The notes below the pieces were generated by a model. That model worked only from the letters and a program-made list of their open reading frames with translations, had not been told where the DNA came from and ran no database searches. From Sporomusaceae bacterium (GTDB lineage: Bacteria; Bacillota; Negativicutes; Sporomusales; UBA7701): a DNA stretch of 64,000 nt. The stretch covers positions 248,001 to 312,000 of the forward strand of contig JAVKTQ010000002.1 in NCBI GenBank assembly GCA_031460455.1, given 5' to 3'. Each line of letters opens with the position of its first letter. Within the stretch, counting starts at the first letter, position 1. Made by a program: the position numbers and the translations under genes. Of the stretch, positions 53,766 through 63,064 are shown piece by piece.

Positions 53766-54701
53766 ATGGGTAAAGCAACTAGAGAAGCCTACGGTGAAGC
53801 CCTCCGCGAGCTCGGCGGGCGCTACAAGGATATCATCGTCCTTGACGCCGACCTCTCCAAATCCACCAAAACCAACGTCTTCGCCAAAGCCTACCCCGAC
53901 CGGTTCTTCAACGTCGGCATCGCCGAACAGAACCTCATCGGCACCGCCGCCGGCCTCGCCGCCGCCGGCAAAATCCCCTTCGTCTCCACCTTCGCCATGT
54001 TCGCCACCGGCCGGGCCTACGAGCAGGTCCGCAACTCCGTCGGCTACCCCCACCTCAACGTCAAAATCTGCGCCACCCACGCCGGCCTCACCGTCGGCGA
54101 AGACGGCGCCACTCACCAGGCCATCGAAGACATCGGCCTCATGCGGGCCATCCCCGGCATGACCGTCATCGTCCCCGCCGACGCCACCGAAACCCACCAG
54201 GCCGTCGCCTGGGCGGCCGAATACAAAGGCCCCGTCTACATTCGCCTCGGCCGCATGGCCGTCCCCGACGTCTTCGGCGAAAGCTATACCTTCGCCCCCG
54301 GCAAAGCCGCCCTCCTCGCCGAAGGCGCCGACCTCACCATCATCGCCTGCGGCGTCATGGTCGCCCCGGCGCGCCGGGCCGCCGACGAACTAACCCAGGC
54401 CGGCCTCAGCGCCCGCGTCCTCAACATGCCCACCATCAAACCCATCGACAGCGCCGCCATCATCAAAGCCGCCCGCGACACCGGCGCCGTCGTCACCTGC
54501 GAAGAGCACACCGTCATCGGCGGCCTCGGCAGCGCCGTCGCCGAAGTCCTCGGCGAAAACGCCCCCGTCCCCATGGAACGGGTCGGCATCCTCGACACCT
54601 TCGGCGAATCCGGCACCCCCGACGCCCTCCTCGCCAAATACAACCTCACCGCCGCCGACATTGTACGCGCCGCGAAGAGAGTCGTCGAACGCAAAAAATA
54701 A
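53766..54701 (+). CDS. Transketolase, C-terminal subunit
   Basis: Pyrimidine-binding and C-terminal domains of the split transketolase, 311 residues. VLDADLSKSTKTNVFAKAYP, FNVGIAEQNLIGTAAGLA (with the conserved Glu that activates ThDP), and STFAMFATGRAYEQVRNS are typical; a C-terminal transketolase domain begins near 190 (EGADLTIIACGVM). ATG after AAAGAGGTG. Must assemble with the N-terminal subunit. Confidence 0.93.
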   Translation: MGKATREAYGEALRELGGRYKDIIVLDADLSKSTKTNVFAKAYPDRFFNVGIAEQNLIGTAAGLAAAGKIPFVSTFAMFATGRAYEQVRNSVGYPHLNVKICATHAGLTVGEDGATHQAIEDIGLMRAIPGMTVIVPADATETHQAVAWAAEYKGPVYIRLGRMAVPDVFGESYTFAPGKAALLAEGADLTIIACGVMVAPARRAADELTQAGLSARVLNMPTIKPIDSAAIIKAARDTGAVVTCEEHTVIGGLGSAVAEVLGENAPVPMERVGILDTFGESGTPDALLAKYNLTAADIVRAAKRVVERKK

Positions 54702-54711
54702 TACAACTTAT

Positions 54712-54756
54712 AAAAGGGTCCGCTTATTTCATATAAATAAGCGGACCCTTTTTTCA
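54712..54756 (+). terminator. Strong terminator after the transketolase genes
   Basis: AAAAGGGTCCGCTTATTT/AAATAAGCGGACCCTTTT, an 18-base perfect stem with a five-base loop, then TT. Confidence 0.95.
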
Positions 54757-54758
54757 TT

Positions 54759-54882
54759 GCTGTCGCCGCTAAACGCCCATCTGCGGCGTTGCTCCTCGTC
54801 TGCCATCCTCAGCGTACGTTCGTGTACGCTTCCGGTGTCAGCCTCCGGTGCGCCTTGCATCTGGGCATTTATCAGCGACAGC
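54759..54882. repeat. Dispersed palindromic element, copy D
   Basis: Arms GCTGTCGC and GCGACAGC are perfectly complementary and locus-specific, with TAAA/TTTA inside. Core nearly identical to copy C, including GCGTAC-GTTCGT-GTACGC. Lies just after the tkt terminator. Confidence 0.85.
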
Positions 54883-54931
54883 GGCTAATCAAAATAGCAC
54901 GGGTTGCGAAACGACCGCGGGAGGTACCGCC

Positions 54932-55675
54932 ATGGCCCTCTGGAAAGTCGTCCACCTCGGCAACAGCATCCTCCGCCGGATCGGCATCTGCCTCGTCATG
55001 GCCGCCGCCGCCCTTAACCTTGGCGAAGCCGCCGCCATGGCCGCCACCATGCTCATCTCCCTGGCCGTCTACGCCCTCGCCTTCGGCTGGAAATTCGCCG
55101 TCGGCTTCACCGTCCTCCTCCTCGCCCACGAACTCGGCCACCTTGCCGCCGCCCGCGTCGTCGGCCTGCGCTCGTCCACCCCCGTATTCGTCCCCTTCCT
55201 CGGCGCCGTCATCAGGCTGCGCCAGCCCCCCACCAACGCCAAAATGGAAGCAAACATCGCCGTCGGCGGCCCCGCCGCCGGCACCCTCAGCGCCCTCGTC
55301 TGTCTCGTCTTCTACCTCTGGACCGACAGCGCCCTAATGCTCGTCCTCGCCTACACCGCCTGCCTCCTCAACCTCTTCAACCTCATCCCCTGCGCCCCCC
55401 TCGACGGCGGCAAAATCGCCGCCGCCATCTCGCCCCGCATGTGGTGGCTCGGCAGCCTCGCCGCCGGGGCGCTGTTTTTTTACACCCACAACCTCTTCAT
55501 CCTCTTCATCTTTGCCTTCTCCCTCGCCCAACTGTGGAGAGGGGAGGGGGCGGACCCCGGCACCCGTTACTACCACCTCGGCCTTGGCCAGCGGATCAAG
55601 GTCGCCCTCTGGTACTTCGGATTATTAGCCGTGCTGGGTGTAGCCACCGTATACCTCGTAGAATTGCTACGCTGA
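54932..55675 (+). CDS. M50 family (site-2 protease-like) membrane metalloprotease
   Basis: 247 residues with six or so membrane spans. LLAHELGHLAAARVVGL has the HExxH zinc motif inside a span, and NLIPCAPLDGGKI supplies the conserved (N)xxPxxxxDG ligand motif. It matches small S2P-like proteases without a PDZ domain. They cut other membrane proteins, for example anti-sigma factors, but no partner is encoded next to it. ATG after GGGAGGT. Flanked by repeats D and E. Confidence 0.85.
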   Translation: MALWKVVHLGNSILRRIGICLVMAAAALNLGEAAAMAATMLISLAVYALAFGWKFAVGFTVLLLAHELGHLAAARVVGLRSSTPVFVPFLGAVIRLRQPPTNAKMEANIAVGGPAAGTLSALVCLVFYLWTDSALMLVLAYTACLLNLFNLIPCAPLDGGKIAAAISPRMWWLGSLAAGALFFYTHNLFILFIFAFSLAQLWRGEGADPGTRYYHLGLGQRIKVALWYFGLLAVLGVATVYLVELLR

Positions 55676-55683
55676 TTATTTAG

Positions 55684-55916
55684 CGGCCGTTGATAAGCCC
55701 CCATCGGCGTTGCACCCGTGAAGGGCAGGCCGCCCCTCTAACTGCTAAAGCGCTAAGAGGGGCGCTCTTGTTCCTGCGGGCGCTTGCTAGCTTACGTCCG
55801 AGTACGCGGCCGGACGCTTACGTCATCCATGGCGCGTCCGGCACTAGGCCCGTCCGGGGCCGTCGTCGCTGTGCGTCCGCGGAGCCGCCTAGCATCCGGG
55901 GGCTTCTGAACGGCCG
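55684..55916. repeat. Dispersed palindromic element, long copy E
   Basis: Arms CGGCCGTT...AAGCCCCC and GGGGGCTT...AACGGCCG pair exactly as in copy A but with one changed base pair (C-G for T-A). The inside is longer (233 bases) and holds extra GC-rich segments, including TAGCTTACGTCCGAGTACG and CATCCATGGCGCGTCC, the latter also in copy F. Confidence 0.75.
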
Positions 55917-56099
55917 TGGCGCATTTCGGGGGAACGACTCTCCTCTCGCCCTCCCGACAAAAATCGACCAATCGGACAATTTTGCGCAAGAAAGAAGGTT
56001 TTTCGCTAAAAAAGTCGAAAAATAATAAGTTGGATGGACATGACTTAATAGTCCAAGCATTAGCTGCAGCACGACTCACGCAAAGGGGGAATGGTATCC
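55917..56099 (+). other. Upstream region of ftsE
   Basis: No gene seen. AT-rich from 55965 to 56050, so the ftsE promoter probably lies here, but no hexamer pair with good spacing stands out. GGAC-N11-GTCC around 56036-56054 is a possible weak inverted repeat. The ribosome binding site is AAAGGGGGA at 56081. Confidence 0.4.
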
Positions 56100-56786
56100 G
56101 TGATTCATATGGCTGGAGTCTCGAAGATTTACAGCAACGGTTCTGTTGCCCTCTCCGACATCACTGTCGACATCGATAAAGGCGACTTCGTATTCATTGT
56201 CGGCCCCAGCGGCGCCGGCAAATCCACCTTCATAAAACTTCTCTTCCGCGAAGAGCTGCCCACCAGCGGCGAACTCTACGTCAACGGCCGCAACGTCGCC
56301 GAACTCGAGGCGGCCGAAGTCCCCTACCTCAGGCGCGGCCTCGGCATAGTCTTCCAGGACTTCCGGCTGCTCCCCAACAAAACCGTCTACGAAAACGTCG
56401 CCTTCGCCATGGAAGTCATCGAATCGCCGCGGCGCGAAATCCAAAAGCGGGTCTACCACGTTCTCGACCTCGTCGGCCTCCGCCACAAAGCCCGCAACTA
56501 CCCCGGGCACCTCTCCGGCGGCGAACAGCAACGCGTCGCCATCGCCCGCGCCATCGTCAACAACCCCACCGTCGTCATCGCCGACGAGCCCACCGGCAAC
56601 CTCGACCCCGACACCTCGTGGGAAATCATGAAAATCTTCGAACGCATCAACAAAGCCGGCACCACCATGGTCATGGCCACCCATGATAAAATGGTCGTCG
56701 ACGGCATGAAAAGACGCGTCATCGCCATCGAGCAGGGCCGCATCGCCCGTGATCAGGAAGGTGGGCAATACGGCTATGAAAGTTAG
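56100..56786 (+). CDS. ftsE: Cell-division ATP-binding protein FtsE
   Basis: ATPase of the FtsEX complex that switches on peptidoglycan hydrolases. About 228 residues: Walker [10 protein letters not shown] (near 35-43), Q-loop [19 protein letters not shown], signature LSGGEQQR, Walker [14 protein letters not shown] and ATHDKMVV. I choose GTG at 56100, nine bases from AAAGGGGGA, over an ATG nine bases earlier that abuts it. Overlaps ftsX. The M23 hydrolase two genes on is the likely effector. Confidence 0.95.
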   Translation: MIHMAGVSKIYSNGSVALSDITVDIDKGDFVFIVGPSGAGKSTFIKLLFREELPTSGELYVNGRNVAELEAAEVPYLRRGLGIVFQDFRLLPNKTVYENVAFAMEVIESPRREIQKRVYHVLDLVGLRHKARNYPGHLSGGEQQRVAIARAIVNNPTVVIADEPTGNLDPDTSWEIMKIFERINKAGTTMVMATHDKMVVDGMKRRVIAIEQGRIARDQEGGQYGYES

Positions 56787-57663
56787 GACCGTCGAATACT
56801 TCATCCGCGAAGCCTTCTCATCGCTTCGCCACAACGGCCTCATGAGCATCGCCTCCGTCAGCACCGTAGCCCTGTCCCTCCTCATCCTCGGCATGTTCCT
56901 CATCATGGTCCTCAACCTCAACCACATGGCCTCCACCCTCGAATCCCAGGTCCAGATCTCCGTCTACCTGCAGGACACCCTCAAAGACCAGGAAATCCGC
57001 GAAGTCGGCACCCGCATCACCAAACTCCCCGGCGTCGTCCAGGTCACCTTCGTCGACAAAGACCAGGCCCTGACCCGCTTCAAACAGCGCCTCGGCGAAC
57101 AGCAGGGCCTCCTCGCCGTCCTCGGCGACACCAACCCCCTGCCCAACGCCTTCGAAGTCAAAGTGGACAAGCCCGAGAGAGTCAAACCCGTCGCCCAGGC
57201 CGTCGCCCAGCTCAAAGGCGTCGAAAACGCCCGCTTCGGCCAGGAAATCATCGAACAGCTCTTCACCCTCACCAAAATGGTCCGCATCATCGGCCTTGCC
57301 CTCATCGTCTTCCTGGCTTTGGCCGCCCTCTTCATAATCTCCAACACCATCCGCATCACCGTCTTCGCCCGCCGCAAGGAAATCGGCATCATGAAATACG
57401 TCGGCGCCACCGACTCCTTCATCCGCTGGCCCTTCCTCATCGAAGGCATGATCCTCGGCTTCAGCGGCGCCGTCATCGCCGTCTTCCTGCTCATCGAAGC
57501 CTACACCCTCCTCACCGGGCAGATCTACCAGAAACTCGTCTTCCTGCCCCTCGTCCCCAAATACCCCTTCCTCACCTACGTCAGCATCCTGCTGATCGTC
57601 GCCGGCACCGTCATCGGCGCCCTCGGCAGCACCATATCCCTCAAACGCTTCATGAAAGTATAA
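56776..57663 (+). CDS. ftsX: Cell-division permease-like protein FtsX
   Basis: Four-span membrane partner of FtsE. About 295 residues: cytosolic N-terminus [20 protein letters not shown], first span VALSLLILGMFLIMVLNL, an extracytoplasmic domain with the VQVTFVDKDQALTRFKQRLG region, and three C-terminal spans containing RKEIGIMKYVGATDSFIRWPF (in parts), the conserved FtsX cytosolic loop. ATG at 56776 overlaps the ftsE stop and has GGAAGG upstream. Confidence 0.95.
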   Translation: MKVRTVEYFIREAFSSLRHNGLMSIASVSTVALSLLILGMFLIMVLNLNHMASTLESQVQISVYLQDTLKDQEIREVGTRITKLPGVVQVTFVDKDQALTRFKQRLGEQQGLLAVLGDTNPLPNAFEVKVDKPERVKPVAQAVAQLKGVENARFGQEIIEQLFTLTKMVRIIGLALIVFLALAALFIISNTIRITVFARRKEIGIMKYVGATDSFIRWPFLIEGMILGFSGAVIAVFLLIEAYTLLTGQIYQKLVFLPLVPKYPFLTYVSILLIVAGTVIGALGSTISLKRFMKV

Positions 57664-57683
57664 AAGGATAAAGGAGGTATTCG

Positions 57684-58814
57684 ATGGAAAAAAGGCGCAT
57701 CACAGCAATGGCACTGGCCCTGCTGCTAACAGCGGCCGCCGCGTTGCCCGCCCTTGCCAACGAAATCGAAGACCACCAGCGACAACTGCAGGACATCCAG
57801 CAGCAGATGCAGCAGCATCAGCAAAAAGCCGCCCAGGCCCAGCAAAAGGTCACCAGTGTCTCCGAACAGCTCCGGCTCATCCAGACCGACCTTGACGGCG
57901 CCCTCGGCGACTACAACGCCATCCAGTCACGGCGGGCCTACACCGAGCAGCAGATCGCCCTCAATAAAGATATCCTCGCCAAGGCCGAAAAAAGCCTTGC
58001 CGAGCGCACCAGAATACTCAACAAACGCATCCGCGACATCTACGAGAACGGCCAGGTAAGCTACCTCGACGTCCTCCTCGGCGCCACCGACTTCGGCGAC
58101 TTCACCACCCGCGCCGACCTCCTCAAGCGCGTCCTCGCCCAGGACGCCACCCTCATCACCAAAGTGAAACTCGAGCGCGAACTCGTCACCCAGAAAAAAG
58201 CCGAACTCGAACGCGACCGCCTCGCCATCCTCGAGCTCGAAAAAGTGGCCGCAGCCAAGAAAAACGTCATCGAAAGCCGCCGCAACGAACGCGAGCAAGT
58301 CTTGAACTCTGCCGTCTACGAGCGCGACACCGCCGAGCGGGCCTACCAGGAGCTTCAGGACACCTCGCGCCGCATCGAGCAAATGATCCGCAACATCCAG
58401 TCCGGCAACCGCGACGCCACCGGCGCCACCGGCGTCCTCATCTGGCCGGCGTCCGGCCCCATCACCTCCCCCTACGGCTGGCGCACCCATCCCATCTTCG
58501 GCACCCAGCGCTACCACAGCGGCATCGACATCGGCGCCGACTACGGCGAACCAATCCGCGCGGCCGACGGCGGCGTCGTCATCTACGCCGACTGGATGGG
58601 CGGCTACGGCAAAGCCGTCATCGTCGACCACGGCGCCGGCATCTCCACCCTCTACGCCCACTCCTCCGAACTCTTGGTCGGCGAAGGCCAGCGCGTCTAC
58701 AAAGGCCAGGTCGTAGCCCGCATCGGCTCCACCGGCTACTCCACCGGCCCCCATCTCCACTTCGAAGTCCGCCAGAACGGCTCGCCCGTCAACCCGCTCG
58801 GATATTTGCCCTAA
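57684..58814 (+). CDS. M23 family murein hydrolase (EnvC/NlpD-like)
   Basis: Periplasmic peptidoglycan hydrolase or hydrolase activator. 376 residues: signal peptide ending PALANE, a long coiled coil (about 27-235) like EnvC and PcsB, and a LytM domain at about 250-376. The zinc ligands look intact: HSGIDIG (HxxxD) and GPHLHFEV (HxH), so it may be catalytic rather than only an activator. The coiled coil would contact FtsX. ATG after AAAGGAGG; 20 bases from ftsX. Confidence 0.92.
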   Translation: MEKRRITAMALALLLTAAAALPALANEIEDHQRQLQDIQQQMQQHQQKAAQAQQKVTSVSEQLRLIQTDLDGALGDYNAIQSRRAYTEQQIALNKDILAKAEKSLAERTRILNKRIRDIYENGQVSYLDVLLGATDFGDFTTRADLLKRVLAQDATLITKVKLERELVTQKKAELERDRLAILELEKVAAAKKNVIESRRNEREQVLNSAVYERDTAERAYQELQDTSRRIEQMIRNIQSGNRDATGATGVLIWPASGPITSPYGWRTHPIFGTQRYHSGIDIGADYGEPIRAADGGVVIYADWMGGYGKAVIVDHGAGISTLYAHSSELLVGEGQRVYKGQVVARIGSTGYSTGPHLHFEVRQNGSPVNPLGYLP

Positions 58815-58870
58815 GGGTGAATAGACGGGAGAGATTCTACATATAGTTAACGGGAGATTGCTTTAAAAAG

Positions 58871-58961
58871 TCCATCTGCGGCGCACACGTCACGCGGGCG
58901 CTTGCCGCCGTACCCCTCAGGGTGCGCGGCCGAGCGCTTGCGTCGTAAATGGCGCACCGCC
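58871..58961. repeat. Degenerate copy F of the dispersed element
   Basis: CCATCTGCGGCG at the left, then GCGGGCGCTTGC and GCGCGGCCG-AGCGCTTGCGTC-AATGGCGC as in the inner part of copy E. The right arm is missing. It lies just before the protease gene. Confidence 0.55.
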
Positions 58962-58997
58962 CCAGAGCCCGGCAAAACCCGAATCGAGGTGTAAATA

Positions 58998-60146
58998 TTG
59001 TTCAACCGGCGCTTGCTCATGGGAGCCGTCGTCCTCGTCGCGGCCACCTTCACGCTGACCGCGGGGGGCTTCTACTACCTGCTCCAGTCCTGGACCGGCG
59101 ACGCCCTCGGCGCCGTCAAACTCTTCCGGGTCATCCAGCAGGTCAAAGCCCGCTACGTCGAAGACGTTTCCGTCGAGACGCTCATGAACGGCGCCATCAA
59201 AGGCGCTGTCGGCGCCCTCGGCGACCCCCACTCCGTCTACCTCGACAAACGCATGTACCGCGAATTCCTCATCGAAACCGAAGGCTCCTTCAGCGGCGTC
59301 GGCATCGTCATCGGCGTCAAGGACAAGATCCTCACCGTCGTATCCCCCATCGAAGGCACCCCCGGCGAGAAAGCCGGCATCAAAAGCGGCGACCAGATAA
59401 TCAAAATCGACGGCAACGACACCAAAGACCTCGCCCTCGACGAAGCGGTCGGCAAAATCCGCGGACCCGAAGGCACCAAAGTCACCCTCACCATCCGCCG
59501 CGGACAGGACACAAAAGACTACGCCCTTACCCGTTCCAACATCCAGCTCAAAACCGTCACCGGCAAAATGCTTGAAGGCAAAATAGCCTACATACGCCTG
59601 TCGATGTTCAACGAACAGACCGGCGCCGACTTCGCCCGCAAATACCAGGAACTAGAGCAGGAAGGCATGAAAGCCATCGTCCTCGACCTCAGAGACAACC
59701 CCGGCGGCCTCCTCGGCGAAAGCGTCAAAGTCGCCGGCAAACTCGTCCCCAAAGGCCCCGTCGTCTCCGTCGTCGAGCGCAGCGGCAAGCGTGACACCCA
59801 CTCCTCCCAGCTTCCCGCCGTCAAATACCCGCTCGTCGTCCTCGTCAACGGCGGCAGCGCCAGCGCCTCCGAAATCGTCGCCGGCGCCGTCCAGGACACC
59901 GGCTCAGGCACCCTCGTCGGCGTCAAAACCTTCGGCAAAGGCTCCGTCCAGACCGTCATGGGCCTCGGCGACAGCACCGCCGTCAAACTCACCATCGCCA
60001 AATACTACACCCCCAAAGACCGCTCCATCAACGGCATCGGCATCGAGCCCGACGTCAGGATCGAGCCCCCGTCCGACAAAGACACCAGCGGCAAAGACCC
60101 GCAGCTCGACAAAGCCGTCGAAATCCTCAAAACCAAGATCAAATAA
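58998..60146 (+). CDS. ctpA: Carboxyl-terminal processing protease (S41)
   Basis: Periplasmic serine protease that trims C-termini and may control cell-wall hydrolases or signalling. 382 residues: N-terminal anchor (LLMGAVVLVAATFTLTAGGFYYLL, in parts), PDZ domain (GSFSGVGIVIGVKDK to QIIKIDGNDTKD), S41 core with NGGSASASEIVAGAVQD (Ser) and VGVKTFGKGSVQT (Lys). TTG start after GAGGTG. A Ctp next to ftsEX and an M23 hydrolase is the Bacillus (ctpB) arrangement. Confidence 0.93.
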   Translation: MFNRRLLMGAVVLVAATFTLTAGGFYYLLQSWTGDALGAVKLFRVIQQVKARYVEDVSVETLMNGAIKGAVGALGDPHSVYLDKRMYREFLIETEGSFSGVGIVIGVKDKILTVVSPIEGTPGEKAGIKSGDQIIKIDGNDTKDLALDEAVGKIRGPEGTKVTLTIRRGQDTKDYALTRSNIQLKTVTGKMLEGKIAYIRLSMFNEQTGADFARKYQELEQEGMKAIVLDLRDNPGGLLGESVKVAGKLVPKGPVVSVVERSGKRDTHSSQLPAVKYPLVVLVNGGSASASEIVAGAVQDTGSGTLVGVKTFGKGSVQTVMGLGDSTAVKLTIAKYYTPKDRSINGIGIEPDVRIEPPSDKDTSGKDPQLDKAVEILKTKIK

Positions 60147-60151
60147 CGCAA

Positions 60152-60177
60152 AAACCCCCGCCGTTTGGCGGGGGTTT
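60152..60177. terminator. Bidirectional terminator between ctpA and the opp operon
   Basis: AAACCCCCGCC-GTTT-GGCGGGGGTTT; A and T runs at both ends, as expected between convergent units. Confidence 0.92.
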
Positions 60178-60191
60178 CATAATCTCCAGCG

Positions 60192-61172
60192 TTATCCTTC
60201 CACCCGGTGGCAGGCCACCCAGCGGTCGCCTATCTGCCGGAAAACCGGCTCCTCAACGCTGCACACCGGCAGCCTCTCCGGGCAGCGCGTGTGGAAGCGG
60301 CAGCCGGACGGCGGATTCGCCGGGCTCGGCACATCGCCCTCCAGGATAATGCGCGCCTTCTTGGCGTTCGGCTTCGGCACCGGAATGGCCGACAGCAGCG
60401 TCTTCGTATAAGGGTGGAGCGGCCGCTCTATCAGCTCGTTGCCGTCCGCCATCTCCACGATCTTGCCCAGATACATCACCCCGACGCGGTCGGAAATGTG
60501 CTTGATAACGTTCAGGCCGTGGGCGATGAACAGATACGTCAGCCCCAGCTCCCGCTGCAGCTCGACCAACAGATTGAGAATCTGCGACTGGATCGACACA
60601 TCCAGCGCCGACACCGGCTCGTCGCACACCACCAGCTTCGGCTCCACCGCCAGGGCGCGGGCGATACCGATGCGCTGGCGCTGCCCCCCCGAAAACTCGT
60701 GCGGGTAGCGCCGCGCGTGCTGGGGACCCAGCCCCACCACCCGCAGCAGCTTCTCCACCCGCTTCGTCCGCTCGGCGCCGCTCGCGATATCGTGCAGCAT
60801 CATCGGCTCGGCGATGATATCGCCCACCGACATGCGCGGGTTCAGCGAAGCGTACGGATCCTGGAAAACGATCTGCGCGTGGCGGCGGAACTGCCGCAGC
60901 TCCTGCTTCGAGAACGCCGTCACGTCCCGCCCCTCAAACAGCACCTCGCCGGCCGTCGGCTCGATCAGCCGCAGCACCGCCAGGCCGGTCGTCGACTTGC
61001 CGCAGCCCGACTCGCCCACCAGGCCGAGCGTCTCGCCGCGGCGCACATCGAAAGACACCCCGTCCACCGCCCGCACCTGGCCCACCGGCCGGCCGAGCAG
61101 CCCGCCCCTTATCGGGAAATACTTGCACAGACCGCGCACCGACAACAGCGTGCCGTTATCCCGGTCGCTCAT
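60192..61172 (-). CDS. Peptide ABC transporter ATPase (OppF/DppF)
   Basis: One of the two ATPases of an oligopeptide/dipeptide importer. About 326 residues: GESGCGKST (Walker A), [27 protein letters not shown] and [16 protein letters not shown], plus the C-terminal oligopeptide-binding cysteine motif [14 protein letters not shown] (Fe-S-like four-Cys site in this family). The ATG at 61172 overlaps the oppD stop (ATGA). Nickel transport cannot be ruled out for such operons. Confidence 0.93.
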   Translation of the reverse strand: MSDRDNGTLLSVRGLCKYFPIRGGLLGRPVGQVRAVDGVSFDVRRGETLGLVGESGCGKSTTGLAVLRLIEPTAGEVLFEGRDVTAFSKQELRQFRRHAQIVFQDPYASLNPRMSVGDIIAEPMMLHDIASGAERTKRVEKLLRVVGLGPQHARRYPHEFSGGQRQRIGIARALAVEPKLVVCDEPVSALDVSIQSQILNLLVELQRELGLTYLFIAHGLNVIKHISDRVGVMYLGKIVEMADGNELIERPLHPYTKTLLSAIPVPKPNAKKARIILEGDVPSPANPPSGCRFHTRCPERLPVCSVEEPVFRQIGDRWVACHRVEG

Positions 61173-62155
61173 AGCGGCATCCCTCCCAACGGATAATGGC
61201 AGGCCGCCAGCCGTCCGCCCGGCAGCGCGGTCAGCGGCGGGCGCTCGGCCCGGCACAGATCCCGCGCGTGCTCGCAGCGGCCGGCGAACGTGCAGCCCGG
61301 CGGCAATTGGGCAAGATCGGGCACCACGCCCTCGATCGCGTGCAGCTGCTGTTTGCGCTGTCCGTCCAGGCTGGGGATGGAATCCATCAGCCCCTGCGTA
61401 TAGGGATGGCGCGGCGCTGCGAACACTTCCTCCACTGTGCCCAGTTCCACGATCCGCCCGGCGTACATCACCGCCATGCGCTGCGCCATCTCGGCCACAA
61501 CCCCCAGATCGTGGGTTATCAGAATCAGCGACGTATTCAGCTCCCGCACCAGCTTGCGGATAAGATCGAGAATCTGCGCCTGGATGGTCACATCCAGCGC
61601 CGTCGTCGGCTCGTCGGCCAGCAGCAGCTTCGGGTTGCAGGCCAGCGCCATCGCGATCATCACCCGCTGGCGCATCCCGCCGCTCATCTGGTGGGGGTAC
61701 TCGGTCGCGCGCTGCGCAGGCGACGGAATCCCCACCAGCCCCAGCATCTCCACCGCCCGGGCCCAGGCTTGCTTCTTCGCCACCTTGCCGTGCGCCTGCA
61801 CCGCCTCGGCGATCTGGTCGCCCACCGTATACGCGGGGTTCAGCGACGTCATCGGCTCCTGGAAAATCATCGAAACTTCCTTGCCGCGCACAGCGCGCAT
61901 CTCGGCCGGCGTCATCGCCAAGAGGTCGCGGCCGTCGAACACAATGCGGCCGCGGATGCGGGCGGGAGGCTCGGGCACCAGCCGCAGGATCGACATCGCC
62001 GTCACACTCTTGCCGCAGCCCGACTCGCCCACCAGCGCCAGCGTCTCCCCGGCCTTCACCGCGAAGCTCACGCCGTCGACCGCCTTAACCACCCGTTTGC
62101 CCACATGGAAATGGGTCTCGAGATTCTCTATCGTCAGCAATACGTTATCGTTCAA
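61169..62155 (-). CDS. Peptide ABC transporter ATPase (OppD/DppD)
   Basis: Second ATPase, 328 residues. Walker A GESGCGKS (43-50), [29 protein letters not shown] and [16 protein letters not shown] are typical of OppD/DppD, and the C-terminal [14 protein letters not shown] holds the four-Cys motif. Lies between the permease and oppF on the minus strand; no binding-protein gene is inside the window. Confidence 0.93.
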   Translation of the reverse strand: MNDNVLLTIENLETHFHVGKRVVKAVDGVSFAVKAGETLALVGESGCGKSVTAMSILRLVPEPPARIRGRIVFDGRDLLAMTPAEMRAVRGKEVSMIFQEPMTSLNPAYTVGDQIAEAVQAHGKVAKKQAWARAVEMLGLVGIPSPAQRATEYPHQMSGGMRQRVMIAMALACNPKLLLADEPTTALDVTIQAQILDLIRKLVRELNTSLILITHDLGVVAEMAQRMAVMYAGRIVELGTVEEVFAAPRHPYTQGLMDSIPSLDGQRKQQLHAIEGVVPDLAQLPPGCTFAGRCEHARDLCRAERPPLTALPGGRLAACHYPLGGMPL

Positions 62156-62168
62156 AATAATTCGCCCC

Positions 62169-63050
62169 CTACTTCAGCCGCGGGTCGAGCACGTCCCGGA
62201 GCCCGTCGCCCAAAAGATTGAAGGCCATAACCGTAATCGTGATCGCCACCCCCGGAAAAGTGACGATATGGGGCGCGTTGAAAATCGTCTGCCGGCCCGA
62301 GCCCAGCATCGTGCCCCACTCCGCGGTCGGCGGTTCCACCCCCAGGCCGAGGAAGCCGAGCGCCGCCGCCTCCAGGATCGCCACCGACACCCCGATCGTC
62401 GCCCGGACGATTATCGGCGCCAGCACATTCGGCAGAATATGGACGAAAATCAGGCGGCCGTCGCCGTTGCCGATCGAGCGGGCGGCCATCACATACACAT
62501 TCTCCTTCACCGACAGCACGCTGCCGCGCACGATCCGCGCGTAATGGGGGATCGAAACAATACCGATCGCGATTACCGCCTTATCCAGGCCGCGGCCCAG
62601 CACCGTCATAAAAGCGATCGCCAGCAGGATGCTGGGGAACGACAGCATAATATCCATCACACTCATGATCGCCGTATCGATCTTGCGGCCGTAGAAACCG
62701 GCCACCGAGCCGAGAATGACGCCGCACACCAGCGCCAGCGCCACCGCCTCCACGCCCACCAGCAGCGAGATGCGCGCCCCGTATAACAGGCGCGACAGGA
62801 TATCCCGCCCCAGCTCGTCCGTCCCCAGCAAATGCCCGGCGCCGGGCGGTTTCAGCGCGTTCGGCAGATTGCTGCTGTTCGGGTCGTACGGCGCCAGCGT
62901 CGGCGCGAACACCGCGCACAGCACCAGGACCACCAGCATGCACAGGCCGATCATCGCCGAGCTCGAACCGTAAAAGCGGGTCACAAACTCCCGCAGGGGG
63001 CTGTGGGCCGTCGTCGTCTCTGCCGCTAAAGCTGCGCTATTGTCTGTCAT
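62169..63050 (-). CDS. Peptide ABC transporter permease (OppC/DppC)
   Basis: 293 residues with six membrane spans. N-terminal cytosolic tail then [48 protein letters not shown] (in parts), and the EAA-like loop [20 protein letters not shown] for ATPase contact. Typical DppC. Paired with the DppB-like gene upstream. Confidence 0.93.
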   Translation of the reverse strand: MTDNSAALAAETTTAHSPLREFVTRFYGSSSAMIGLCMLVVLVLCAVFAPTLAPYDPNSSNLPNALKPPGAGHLLGTDELGRDILSRLLYGARISLLVGVEAVALALVCGVILGSVAGFYGRKIDTAIMSVMDIMLSFPSILLAIAFMTVLGRGLDKAVIAIGIVSIPHYARIVRGSVLSVKENVYVMAARSIGNGDGRLIFVHILPNVLAPIIVRATIGVSVAILEAAALGFLGLGVEPPTAEWGTMLGSGRQTIFNAPHIVTFPGVAITITVMAFNLLGDGLRDVLDPRLK

Positions 63051-63064
63051 ATCTCCTCACCCCC